A stretch of 38,295 bases of DNA. It comes from Ferruginibacter sp. (GTDB lineage Bacteria > Bacteroidota > Bacteroidia > Chitinophagales > Chitinophagaceae). The stretch is from NCBI GenBank assembly GCA_025351645.1, contig JANXVN010000002.1, positions 1 through 38,295 on the forward strand. The letters run 5' to 3'. The number at the start of each line of letters is the position of its first letter. Positions within the stretch are counted from its first letter, which is position 1. Below the pieces are notes generated by a model. It did no database searches. It was not told the DNA's origin and was given only the letters and a program-made list of their open reading frames with translations. Made by a program: the position numbers and the translations under genes. Shown piece after piece: positions 1 to 7,440 of this stretch.

Positions 1-525
1 TTTAGTTGTTTTTTCCTGGCACATCAATTTCAGAATCAGCATTTCCTTATCATTTAAGTGAGCTTCTTGCTGCACTAATTTTTGTGGGGTAAGCTGGTTG
101 CGTTGCTTTAGGTTAGTTAGTAATGCTTTATTGGTAAGTGCGTTAAAAAAGTAATCTTGTTCAAAGCAGGTTACTATGGCTTCGTAAATAACTTCAATAT
201 CGCTTGTTTTACTAAGATAGCTGTTAGCGCCCAATTCCATTAATTTCGTTATCATGCTATGGTCTTCCAACATGGTGAGCATGATCACTTTTATATCAGG
301 CCAATTTCTTTTTATTTCCGGTAATGCGGTAATACCATCCATTATCGGCATCTGGATATCCAGCAATATTACATCTGGTTGAATAATTTTAAGCATATTG
401 AGCAAATGCATGCCATTATCTGCTTCTGCAATTACCTTTACGTCATCTTTTGAACTTAAAGCAGTTTTTACGCCAGCCCTATATAATACATGATCATCAG
501 CTATTAATACTTTTATGGGTTCCAA
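1..525 (-). CDS. LuxR/NarL-type response regulator, C-terminus cut by window edge
   Basis: A DNA-binding response regulator that would be phosphorylated by a histidine kinase. Translating the minus strand from 525 gives an open frame of 175 codons that runs off base 1. The receiver domain shows the acidic pair in LIADDH (residues 8-12), the phospho-acceptor Asp56 in VILLDIQMP, the switch Thr in IMLTM and the conserved Lys in YLSKT. The visible C-terminal part (LNDKEMLILKLMCQEKTTK) is the start of a LuxR-type helix-turn-helix. There is no ATG: a stop lies a few codons upstream, and the TTG at 525-523 gives MEPIKVLIADDH, which aligns with the starts of the two other regulators here. It closely resembles the 933-1604 gene, on the same strand, so the two may be duplicates. 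No cognate kinase is visible on this strand. Confidence 0.85.
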   Translation of the reverse strand, partial: MEPIKVLIADDHVLYRAGVKTALSSKDDVKVIAEADNGMHLLNMLKIIQPDVILLDIQMPIMDGITALPEIKRNWPDIKVIMLTMLEDHSMITKLMELGANSYLSKTSDIEVIYEAIVTCFEQDYFFNALTNKALLTNLKQRNQLTPQKLVQQEAHLNDKEMLILKLMCQEKTTK

Positions 526-802
526 TTGATATAATTTATTAATTTATGGACAATTTAACTGAAAGTTCATACGGCACTGCAATATGATGCAAATTATTTA
601 AATACATCAAAAGAAATTAGGTAATATTTTAAAAGGCAATTTACATTTTAAATTTATTTGTATAGATACTTAGTAAAAATAAATTATATATGCAAACAAA
701 TTTTAAAGTAATGCTTTACAGGTAGTCTGTAAAGCAATTATAATTTTAGCATTTTTACAAATAGAAGAAAAAGTAAACTAACAAATTATATATTTATATT
801 AC

Positions 803-891
803 AATGCCGTTAAGTTAAGGATCTATATGTTTGTCTTTACCTCATCCTAACCCTCTCCAAAGGAGAGGAAAGGTCTTAACTTAACGGCATT
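803..891. repeat. 89-bp element with 17-bp terminal inverted repeats (copy 1)
   Basis: The ends are AATGCCGTTAAGTTAAG and its exact reverse complement. An inner hairpin, CCTCTCC-AAA-GGAGAGG, sits near the middle. A second, almost identical copy lies at 11805-11894 in the opposite orientation; the two differ by one substitution and one single-base gap. There is no room for a protein. The perfect ends and short length fit a MITE or REP-like element mobilised in trans. The rest of 526-932 is AT-rich and shows nothing else I can support. Confidence 0.8.
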
Positions 892-932
892 GATTTATAT
901 TAAGGTACCGTAAAGTAGATTGTTATCAAATA

Positions 933-1604
933 TTACTCAATAAGCTTATTGCGCATCCCATACATTATTAAACCACCGATAGTTTTAGCATTTACTTTAA
1001 TCTTCATATTCTGCCGAATAGTTTCTATTGTGCGTGGACTTAAAAATATTGTTTTTGAAATTTCTTCAGTTGTTTTATCCTCTGCGAGCAGTTGTAAAAT
1101 TTTAATTTCCTTTTCATTAAAATGAATGGCGGTATTAGCCCCATAGTGCTGCCGTACACTTTTTTTCTGCATTAGTTTACCCATTACCGCCCTGTTTACA
1201 AGGTCGTTAAAGTAAAAATCTTCATTCATGCATGTAAGGATAGCTTCATATATTTCTTCTGGGTCTGTTGTTTTAGTGAGGTAGGCGTTGGCGCCCATTT
1301 CCATCATTTTACTGATCATTTGCTGATCATCGTACATTGTAAGCACGATTATTTTTATCCCTTCGTATTCCTTCCTAATCATTTCTATGCCGTTAATACC
1401 ATCTATTTCAGGCATGCGGATATCCATCAATAATACTTCAGGTTTTTTAATAGCAATTTTGTGCATCATGTCTTTGCCATCTTCAGCTTCCCAAAGCATC
1501 TTTAGGTTTTCTTTTCCTGAAAGCGCCATCTTAATTCCATCTCTAAAAATTTTGTGATCATCAGCAATAGCAATTTTAATTAAGTTATCGGTAGAGATAG
1601 GCAT
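933..1604 (-). CDS. LuxR/NarL-type response regulator
   Basis: A complete 223-residue two-component response regulator, a transcription factor switched by phosphorylation. The receiver domain (about residues 9-128) has Asp15-Asp16 in AIADDH, the phospho-acceptor Asp61 in VLLMDIRMP, Thr89 in IVLTM and Lys111 in AYLTKT. The C-terminal LuxR-type helix-turn-helix is at about 160-223, with the recognition-helix stretch ISKTIFLSPRTIETIRQNM. The start ATG at 1604 is preceded by a long AT-rich leader without a Shine-Dalgarno sequence, normal for Bacteroidota. It faces away from the peptide array and kinase set at 2348-5097. Its kinase partner is unknown; the kinase at 3505-4332 is a possible but unproven source of phosphate. 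Confidence 0.93.
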   Translation of the reverse strand: MPISTDNLIKIAIADDHKIFRDGIKMALSGKENLKMLWEAEDGKDMMHKIAIKKPEVLLMDIRMPEIDGINGIEMIRKEYEGIKIIVLTMYDDQQMISKMMEMGANAYLTKTTDPEEIYEAILTCMNEDFYFNDLVNRAVMGKLMQKKSVRQHYGANTAIHFNEKEIKILQLLAEDKTTEEISKTIFLSPRTIETIRQNMKIKVNAKTIGGLIMYGMRNKLIE

Positions 1605-2347
1605 GATACTTTTGGTTATGTTGCTTTATCTTTTAAAATTAGGTGTTTGTGTTAAATTATATTCAAATGTTTTATCTAAAAGTTCAATTTACCAATAAAA
1701 AAAACTAGCTATTATAAAAATTGCAATTCGTTATGCGCAAAACGAAAATTAATATAAAATATTGCGTACCCGTACTGAGTACATATACTTAGATAAATAT
1801 TGAAGTTTTTAATTGATTATTAATTAATAGTATATATACCATTTTCTTTTAAAAATTTTAAATAAAAAAGAAAATATTTATTTTATATAAAAACTGCCTG
1901 GCAGAAACAGTCAAGCTGCTTTTTTACTACATTTTCTTCGATAATTAACAGGTACTTTCTTTAATAGCTATAAAACTTGTAAATTTTTTGCAGTAATGCT
2001 TCATTAACACATTGACAGCAAATTTGCTGTTATAAAATTTTAAAATTTAAAGTTTTAAAATTTAAAATACCTATTACCCAAAAATTTAAGCACCTATTTT
2101 CTATTAACGTAATAATACTTTAGTAATATTAACATAAAACTACATAGTATTTTTACTATATAATAATAGTACATTTACCTAACTTTTAATATTTTTTTAC
2201 TACGTATTTTTACAGAAGAGGCTTATGCATATTGAGTTTCAGCTAAAATACACTTTCATTTTAATAAACTGGCCTATTGGTTGTAGTTATTTTAATATGC
2301 AAGTTTACAATACGAAACAAATTTTTAAACCTTAAAATTAAATCATT
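1605..2347. other. Long AT-rich intergenic region upstream of the peptide array
   Basis: About 740 bases without a credible gene on either strand. The sequence is very AT-rich, with low-complexity TTTTAAAATTTAAAG-type runs near 2035-2070. It must contain the promoters for the divergent regulator (933-1604) and for the peptide genes, but I could not find a convincing paired -33/-7 promoter by eye. The final bases before the first peptide gene (TTTTTAAACCTTAAAATTAA) resemble the spacers between the peptide genes. Confidence 0.6.
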
Positions 2348-2431
2348 ATGTACGGAAGCTTACTTATCGGAAGGCCAAAGCCGAAATTGATTGATATGTT
2401 GGACTTGTCCAATTTTTATCTTATTGATTAA
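2348..2431 (+). CDS. Micro-gene 1 of a tandem triplet: 27-residue peptide
   Basis: This short frame encodes 27 residues, beginning MYGSLLIGRP, then KPKLIDM, and ending LDLSNFYLID before TAA. It is the most divergent of three consecutive copies, carrying two extra residues after GRP and Met-Ile variants in the middle. The first ten codons are identical in nucleotide sequence to copy 2. There is no signal peptide, cysteine or double-glycine leader, so the usual export and RiPP hallmarks are absent. I do not recognise the family. The conserved blocks MYGSLL-x-GRP and LDLSNFYL-[IV]-D suggest a functional peptide, such as a signal, a toxin-like peptide or a leader peptide. The neighbouring membrane protein, kinase and regulator genes make signalling the first guess. 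Confidence 0.7.
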   Translation: MYGSLLIGRPKPKLIDMLDLSNFYLID

Positions 2432-2474
2432 CTCTACAAAAAAAACTTTTTCAAAAACCTTTAAATCTAACACC

Positions 2475-2552
2475 ATGTACGGAAGCTTACTTATCGGAAG
2501 GCCACGTTTGATAGAAACTTTGGACTTGTCCAATTTCTATCTTGTTGACTAA
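2475..2552 (+). CDS. Micro-gene 2 of a tandem triplet: 25-residue peptide
   Basis: A 25-residue peptide beginning MYGSLLIGRP, followed by RLIET and LDLSNFYLVD, ending in TAA. It starts 127 bases after copy 1 and 119 before copy 3, with conserved AT-rich spacers that end in CCTTTAAATCTAACACC just before the ATG. Compared with copy 3, seven codons differ and only one changes the amino acid (Ile7 to Ser), the pattern expected if the protein sequence is under selection. The middle has two Arg and acidic Glu and Asp residues, flanked by hydrophobic ends. Function unknown. The conserved spacer could also carry a translation or promoter signal repeated with each unit. Confidence 0.75.
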   Translation: MYGSLLIGRPRLIETLDLSNFYLVD

Positions 2553-2593
2553 CTCTTCAAAAAAATCTTTTTAAAACCTTTAAATCTAACACC

Positions 2594-2671
2594 ATGTACG
2601 GAAGCTTACTTAGCGGAAGACCACGTTTAATAGAAACATTAGACTTGTCTAATTTTTATCTTGTTGACTAA
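2594..2671 (+). CDS. Micro-gene 3 of a tandem triplet: 25-residue peptide
   Basis: A 25-residue peptide beginning MYGSLLSGRP, then RLIET and LDLSNFYLVD, ending in TAA. Relative to copy 2 it has synonymous changes AGG to AGA, TTG to TTA (twice), ACT to ACA, TCC to TCT and TTC to TTT, and one replacement (Ile7 to Ser). The repeat unit ends with this copy; the following sequence is not like the spacers. About 195 bases separate it from the membrane protein that begins at 2866. It is probably transcribed with copies 1 and 2. Nothing in the sequence shows whether the peptide is exported, processed or acts inside the cell. Confidence 0.75.
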   Translation: MYGSLLSGRPRLIETLDLSNFYLVD

Positions 2672-2680
2672 AACAAAAAC

Positions 2681-2708
2681 TGTTGGCATAAGCCATTTAA
2701 CATTTTTT
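2681..2708 (+). terminator. Possible weak terminator after the peptide array
   Basis: TGTTGGC-ATAA-GCC, a four-base bulge, then AACA can form a bulged seven-pair stem followed by TTTTTT. If real, it would end most transcripts after copy 3 and separate the peptides from the downstream membrane protein. The stem is weak. Confidence 0.3.
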
Positions 2709-2751
2709 GGTGTGTTTACTAATAAATTTTTTATTTTGATAGTTACTTAGT

Positions 2752-2759
2752 TATATTTG
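2752..2759 (+). promoter_or_regulatory. Possible -7 promoter element upstream of the membrane protein
   Basis: TATATTTG matches the Bacteroidota -7 consensus TAnnTTTG, about 106 bases before the TTG start at 2866. No TTG -33 element lies at the usual spacing (the nearest, in TTTTG at 2734-2738, is too close), so this is only a candidate. Confidence 0.3.
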
Positions 2760-2865
2760 ATAAAAACTAACTGCGATTAAACATTTATTAACAAATATTA
2801 CATCGTTCACAGAAATTATCCCTTTAATATTTTGTATTGTTTTTTTTAAAAAACTGCATACAAAA

Positions 2866-3480
2866 TTGTTAAAGGTTTTTTTTGTTTACGCCATCATTGC
2901 GTTTTCGTTCCTCAGTTTATCTTTAGTGGCATTATGGTATTTAAAATCTTTTGAATTACACCTAATTTTAATAAGATTATTTTTAATTATTGAATTTTCC
3001 TTAATCTGCATCTTCTACAACATTTTATTTAAAAGTACTAAAATAAAGTACACGCTTATTTTTTCTACAATTATTTTTATAGCTTTTTGCTTTTATAATT
3101 ATACACAAAACTTGCATAAAGAATTTGATTTTATGCCGCTGGTGGTAGAATGTCTTTTTTTTACATTTTTTATACTTTATTATTTTTACGATGTAATGCA
3201 AAACAGTTTTAAGGTACCTCTTTTTCAACTGTCTAGTTTTTGGATATCAGTGGCATTTTTAATTTATTTTTCTGGTAACTTTTTCTTATTCCTATTTACT
3301 AAGTCAATGGAGCACGAGCCTAATTTTGAAATGCAATACACATTGATTTATAGCACTATGACCATTGTAAAGAATATATTACTATGTATTGGCGTTATAG
3401 TAAATAATAATAATACTTTAAAAATAGATAGCGATACAATACCTGTCAACTTAGCTTTTGATGATTTTACAAACTTATAA
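2866..3480 (+). CDS. Six-helix integral membrane protein, possible sensor partner
   Basis: A 204-residue, very hydrophobic protein with about six transmembrane segments (roughly residues 4-24, 32-52, 62-80, 90-110, 122-146 and 160-180) and a short polar C-terminus. The frame opens with TTG at 2866; the next in-frame Met is near residue 90, so a non-ATG start is needed. A TTG is used for at least one other gene here. It lies 24 bases before the histidine kinase gene, suggesting co-transcription and co-translation. I do not recognise a named family. The stretch WISVAFLIYFSGNFFLFLF resembles membrane proteins I associate with kinase genes in this phylum. A split receptor role is inference. Confidence 0.75.
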   Translation: MLKVFFVYAIIAFSFLSLSLVALWYLKSFELHLILIRLFLIIEFSLICIFYNILFKSTKIKYTLIFSTIIFIAFCFYNYTQNLHKEFDFMPLVVECLFFTFFILYYFYDVMQNSFKVPLFQLSSFWISVAFLIYFSGNFFLFLFTKSMEHEPNFEMQYTLIYSTMTIVKNILLCIGVIVNNNNTLKIDSDTIPVNLAFDDFTNL

Positions 3481-3504
3481 CCAACACTAATTTTTAACCT
3501 TAAA

Positions 3505-4332
3505 ATGATTTTTTTACAAGTATCTGCTACTACAACAGGGTTTAATTACATCATGCTGTTTGGCATATTGGCAATGCTAAGCCTTACCCTTGGTATAGTA
3601 TTCTTTGTAATATTTCATCAAAGAAAAGTTATCCGCTTTAACGACCAGTTAAAAAAGATGGAAGATGAAAAGCAACAGATACTGCTAAATGCATCCATCA
3701 AATTTCAGGAAGAAGAACGTAACCGTATTGCAGCGGATTTGCATGACGATGTTGGCCCTTTGCTCGCGACAGCTCGGCTTTACCTTAATGAAAATTTAAT
3801 AAGGCAAGAACCAGCAGCACAGCTACAATCTATATTTAGCGCCAAACAAATAATTGATGATGCCATACAGCTAATAAGGAATATCAGCCACAGCATGATG
3901 CCGCCCACCTTAAAAAACTTTGGGCTGGAAAGTGCCATGAGCGATTTGTTCCAAAAAATAAATGGCAGTGGCACATTAAATGCCAGCGTACGGTTTCACG
4001 ACTATCGTACCCGCTTAAAAATTGAACAGGAACTCCTGATATTCCGCATAATGCAAGAACTTGTAAATAATATTATTAAACATAGCAGTGCCGGTTTTAT
4101 ACACCTTACGCAAAATGCCAACGCAACACATAGCTATTTCAGGCTGCACCATGATGGGCAAGGAATTGTACAGACTGAGTTTGACAGGCTAAACCATGTA
4201 TCTACTGGTTTAGGGTTAAAGAATATAGCCAGCCGTATTAAGGTTTTAAATGGACGCATTTTTTTTGAGATTGACCCCAGCCATACATATTATAAAGTAA
4301 CTTTAGAAATTCCAAAAGCTTCTACTTATTGA
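3505..4332 (+). CDS. Sensor histidine kinase (HisKA_3 / NarL-partner type)
   Basis: A 275-residue kinase that would autophosphorylate and pass phosphate to a LuxR-type regulator. One transmembrane helix lies at about residues 15-37, followed by a short coiled stretch. The dimerisation and phosphorylation motif EEERNRIAADLHDDVGP gives phospho-His80. The ATPase domain follows: N-box RIMQELVNNIIKHS (181-194), G1 box DGQGI (217-221) and G2 box STGLGLKNIASR (233-244). There is almost no extracellular sequence, only about a dozen residues before the helix, so it lacks its own sensor domain. The upstream six-helix protein may supply sensing. The regulator at 4447-5097, 114 bases downstream, is the obvious partner. 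Confidence 0.92.
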   Translation: MIFLQVSATTTGFNYIMLFGILAMLSLTLGIVFFVIFHQRKVIRFNDQLKKMEDEKQQILLNASIKFQEEERNRIAADLHDDVGPLLATARLYLNENLIRQEPAAQLQSIFSAKQIIDDAIQLIRNISHSMMPPTLKNFGLESAMSDLFQKINGSGTLNASVRFHDYRTRLKIEQELLIFRIMQELVNNIIKHSSAGFIHLTQNANATHSYFRLHHDGQGIVQTEFDRLNHVSTGLGLKNIASRIKVLNGRIFFEIDPSHTYYKVTLEIPKASTY

Positions 4333-4393
4333 CCAATACTTGTGAATTTATATGCAGCTTTTTAATAAGCAACCTAATAGTTTTTAAAAAAAG

Positions 4394-4428
4394 TTGCAAA
4401 TTATTACGCAATTCTTTTACTATTTTTG
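4394..4428 (+). promoter_or_regulatory. Candidate promoter for the downstream response regulator
   Basis: TATTTTTG at 4421-4428 fits TAnnTTTG, with TTG at 4394-4396 as a possible -33 element (spacing 24, slightly long). It lies just upstream of the ATG at 4447 and could give the regulator a transcript separate from the kinase. Confidence 0.4.
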
Positions 4429-4446
4429 CTTTAACCCAAAGTTTTT

Positions 4447-5097
4447 ATGAATCTTATAAAAGTTGCAATAGCAGATGATCATAAAATTTTCCGTAGGGGA
4501 GTAATCCTTTCCATGCGGCCTTACACAGAGATTGAATTTATTATGGAAGCTGAAAATGGTGAAGACCTTTTAGCTAAAATACCTGATTTTATGCCTGATG
4601 TAATTTTATGCGATTTGAAAATGCCTATTAAAGATGGTATTGATACCACTAAACAAATTACAAAAGACTTTCCGAAAATAAGGGTCATCATCCTAACAAT
4701 GTATGAAGATGAACGTTTTGTTGGCCATTTGATGGATTGCGGCGCTGCTGGTTACTTATTAAAAAGTACTGATCCGGAAGAAATTAAAAAAGCCATCAAT
4801 GAAGTAATGCGTACCGGCTTTTACCTCAACCCTTTCGTTAATAAAGTATTGATCAAAAAAAATTACAGCAAGCAAAAATACCTTCCATCCCTTACCAAAG
4901 AAATTGTTATTACAGACCGTGAAAAAGAAGTGCTAACGCTTGTATGCATGGAGTTTACGGCTACAGAAATAGCCCAAAAAATGGATATTAGTTCCAGGAC
5001 TGTAGAAGCCATCAAAGACAGGCTAATGGAACGCTTTGGCGTAAAAAATTCTGTAGGCCTTGTTTTTTATGCCATGAAAAATTCATTGATTAGCTAA
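4447..5097 (+). CDS. LuxR/NarL-type response regulator, probable partner of the adjacent kinase
   Basis: A complete 216-residue response regulator. The receiver domain shows Asp10-Asp11 in AIADDH, phospho-acceptor Asp56 in VILCDLKMP, Thr84 in IILTM and Lys106 in YLLKST. The LuxR-type helix-turn-helix spans about 150-216, with TDREKEVLTLVCMEFTATEI and the recognition helix ISSRTVEAIKDRLMERF. It follows the histidine kinase in the same direction, so the two form a likely cognate pair. It may control the upstream peptide genes or others; no repeated operator was recognised. It is a paralogue of the minus-strand regulators at 1-525 and 933-1604, giving three related regulators in 5 kb. Confidence 0.93.
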   Translation: MNLIKVAIADDHKIFRRGVILSMRPYTEIEFIMEAENGEDLLAKIPDFMPDVILCDLKMPIKDGIDTTKQITKDFPKIRVIILTMYEDERFVGHLMDCGAAGYLLKSTDPEEIKKAINEVMRTGFYLNPFVNKVLIKKNYSKQKYLPSLTKEIVITDREKEVLTLVCMEFTATEIAQKMDISSRTVEAIKDRLMERFGVKNSVGLVFYAMKNSLIS

Positions 5098-5193
5098 AAA
5101 AATGTATAATCTGTAATGTATGATTTCTGATATTTGGTAGTTTATGATTGGTTGTGGATCTTAATTACTGTTTTTAAAAGCCTCGTTAAAATA

Positions 5194-5829
5194 TTAAAAC
5201 AAGCCAAATAACTTCGCATCAATGCTTGTTATTATCTGCCCCAGGTGTTCTTCATTTTCTGCGAACTTGTTTTTATCCGCATCAATAATTAACAGTGGCC
5301 CTTCTTTATAACTATCAATAAAACTGTTATAGTAATCGTTTAATTTTTTAAGGTAATCCAGGCGGATATTTTCTTCATACTCCCGCCCCCTTTTTTGTAT
5401 TTGTGCTACCAGCGTAGGTACAGATGCTTTTAAATAAATAAGCAGGTCTGGCGGCTGCACCATTGTTTTTAATGTTTCAAAAAACTGGTAATAATTATCA
5501 AAATCCCTTTTGCCCATCAGGCCCATATCGTGCAGGTTGGGTGCAAAAATATTGGCATCTTCATAAATTGTCCTGTCTTGTATAACAGTCTGCGTACCAT
5601 GCTGAATTTCCAGCAATTGCTTTAGGCGGCTATTTAAAAAAAATATCTGCAAGTTAAAGCTCCACCGGGGCATATCATCATAAAAGTCGTTCAGGTATGG
5701 GTTATGGTCTACATCCTCAAATTGTGGTATCCATTTATAATGCTTGCTCAACATTTCTGTCAAGGTAGTTTTACCGGCACCTATATTTCCTGCAATTGCA
5801 ATATGTTTTGGTTTTTTTGCTTTGGCCAT
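5194..5829 (-). CDS. Deoxynucleoside kinase
   Basis: A 211-residue cytosolic kinase of the deoxynucleoside kinase (dNK/dGK-dCK) family, which phosphorylates deoxynucleosides for salvage of DNA precursors. The P-loop GNIGAGKTT is at residues 14-22, the QDRTIYED motif at 84-91 and the arginine-rich lid RGREYE at 148-153, followed by ENIRLDYL. The length is normal for the bacterial family. The substrate (dA/dG versus dC/T) cannot be read from motifs alone. It lies 111 bases downstream of trpS on the same strand, so the two may share a transcript. The start ATG at 5829 gives a short basic lead-in to the first strand, typical of the family. Confidence 0.92.
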   Translation of the reverse strand: MAKAKKPKHIAIAGNIGAGKTTLTEMLSKHYKWIPQFEDVDHNPYLNDFYDDMPRWSFNLQIFFLNSRLKQLLEIQHGTQTVIQDRTIYEDANIFAPNLHDMGLMGKRDFDNYYQFFETLKTMVQPPDLLIYLKASVPTLVAQIQKRGREYEENIRLDYLKKLNDYYNSFIDSYKEGPLLIIDADKNKFAENEEHLGQIITSIDAKLFGLF

Positions 5830-5940
5830 TTTTGCCCAACCCCAAAGGGCTAATTTAAGATGATAAAATGTGTGCTTTTTTATTTAAAGTGAATGTATGT
5901 AAAGTTTATAAAACCGCTACAAAAACTTTAATGGGCCGTA

Positions 5941-6942
5941 TCAATAATTAAATCCCATTGCTTCCCTTACTTCCAGTATCGTTGTTTTGGCGCTTACCGT
6001 TGCTTTGGCTGCACCTTTTTCCATCACCTCATGCAAGTACTTTTCATCGTTTAAGATGGCATTTATTTTTTGCCTTATGGGCGATATAAAGTTCACCATA
6101 TCTTCCGCCAACTGCTTTTTCATATCGCCATACCTGATGGTGCAATTATTGTAATCGCTTTCAAACTTTGTAATCACGTCGTCGCCACTCACCAGCTTCA
6201 TCAGCCCAAAAACATTCTCAATATAATCTGGCTTGGGCGAGTCCATTGCCGTTGGCCCCTGGTCGGTCTTTGCCTTCATTACTTTTTTCCTTATCACCTC
6301 ATCTTCATCCGCCAAAAACAAAGCAGCCATCTGGTTCTCGCTTTTGCTCATTTTTCCGGCACCATCAAGACTGGGCACTTTTACCAATTGCTGGTTAAAA
6401 TTAAAGGCATAAGGCTCCGGAAAAACTTCGCCATACCGATGGTTAAAACGGTTGGCATACGTCCTTGCAAATTCAAGGTGCTGCTCCTGGTCTTTACCTA
6501 CCGGCACATATTTAGCTTTGTGCAATAAAATATCAGCAGCCATCAAAACAGGGTACGTCAGCAATCCTGCATTTACATTTTCAGGGCTTTGGCGTACTTT
6601 ATCTTTAAAGGTCACTGTTTTTTCCAGCTCGCCTGTGTAGGCAAGCATATTCAGGTACAAGTATAATTCGCTCGTTTCGTACACATGGCTCTGGCAATAT
6701 AAAGCAACTTTATCAGGGTCGAGCCCGCAGGCTATATTTTCTGCTAAAACTCTGTGTACATTGGCTTTTAGCTCTTTAGTATCGGGGTGTGTAGTAAGCG
6801 AGTGCAGGTCTGCCACCATAAAAAAGCAGTCATAATCTTCCTGCATTTTTACATAATTTTTTATTGCGCCAAAGTAGTTGCCAAGGTGCAAATATCCGGT
6901 AGGCCGGATGCCGCTCATTACTATTTCTTTTTTCTTATTCAT
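5941..6942 (-). CDS. trpS: Tryptophanyl-tRNA synthetase
   Basis: Class I aminoacyl-tRNA synthetase that charges tRNA-Trp. The product is 333 residues from the ATG at 6942. The HIGH-type motif is LHLGN (residues 18-22), the KMSKS loop is at 197-201 in GAGKMSKSEN, and ADILLHKA and VGKDQEQHLE lie between them. The frame is open upstream to 6984, but the extra 14 residues are not part of the family, and the chosen start gives MNKKKEIVMSGIRPTG, the usual beginning. The stop is TGA, which shows that UGA is a normal stop codon here. It is divergent from gatC. Confidence 0.96.
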   Translation of the reverse strand: MNKKKEIVMSGIRPTGYLHLGNYFGAIKNYVKMQEDYDCFFMVADLHSLTTHPDTKELKANVHRVLAENIACGLDPDKVALYCQSHVYETSELYLYLNMLAYTGELEKTVTFKDKVRQSPENVNAGLLTYPVLMAADILLHKAKYVPVGKDQEQHLEFARTYANRFNHRYGEVFPEPYAFNFNQQLVKVPSLDGAGKMSKSENQMAALFLADEDEVIRKKVMKAKTDQGPTAMDSPKPDYIENVFGLMKLVSGDDVITKFESDYNNCTIRYGDMKKQLAEDMVNFISPIRQKINAILNDEKYLHEVMEKGAAKATVSAKTTILEVREAMGFNY

Positions 6943-7058
6943 AAACGATGACAAAGATAATAAAACCGCATAGCCCCCAACCAAATGTTATTATTAAAAT
7001 TAGCAGCCATTCATATAAAACCAGCAATCCTATCAGCCTAAACCATTATTTTTGTTTT

Positions 7059-7349
7059 ATGGAAGTAAACGATACCATGGTAGATAAAATTGCGCATCTG
7101 GCAAGGCTGCAGTTTAATGAAGCGGAAAAAGCATCTATTAAAACAGACTTGCAAAGAATGATAGCATTTGTAGAAAAATTAAACGAGCTGGACACTACAG
7201 GAGTTGCTCCCCTACTACACATGAGCGACAATATAAACGTGTTGAGGGTAGACGAAATAAAGGGAAGCATCACCCGGGAAGAAGGATTAAAAAATGCGCC
7301 GCTGCATGATGGCGAGTTTTTTAAAGTACCTAAAGTAATACATAAGTAG
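7059..7349 (+). CDS. gatC: Glutamyl/aspartyl-tRNA amidotransferase subunit C
   Basis: Subunit C of GatCAB, which converts misacylated Glu-tRNA-Gln or Asp-tRNA-Asn to the correct amide form. The product is 96 residues from the ATG at 7059, the family length. The start MEVNDTMVDKIAHLARLQFN and the later VAPLLHMSDNINVLRVDE are characteristic. The frame is open back to 6948, but the extra residues are unlike the family and overlap the trpS promoter region. TATTTTTG at 7047-7054 fits the -7 consensus but is only four bases from the ATG. gatA and gatB are not in the window. It is transcribed away from trpS. Confidence 0.93.
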   Translation: MEVNDTMVDKIAHLARLQFNEAEKASIKTDLQRMIAFVEKLNELDTTGVAPLLHMSDNINVLRVDEIKGSITREEGLKNAPLHDGEFFKVPKVIHK

Positions 7350-7440
7350 TTATTAGTTATAGGTGGGGTTACGGCAATAATTTAAGGCTACGCAACAACC
7401 CAGATTAAAAAACTCATAACTTATAACTCATAACTAAATA

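Noticed and set aside
2348..2671. CRISPR-like array at the tandem repeats
   Set aside because: The repeated units are coding frames with synonymous differences and near-identical spacers, the opposite of a CRISPR pattern.
3025..3228. Minus-strand frame opposite the six-helix membrane protein
   Set aside because: A Lys- and Tyr-rich translation typical of the complement of AT-rich transmembrane coding sequence.
5941..5943. Alternative genetic code with UGA read as Trp, to explain the broken FMN reductase
   Set aside because: trpS, the histidine kinase at 3505-4332 and the amidase all end at TGA in the expected place, so UGA is a normal stop.
6070..6640. Plus-strand frames inside trpS
   Set aside because: They are opposite-strand shadows of a clearly recognised gene.
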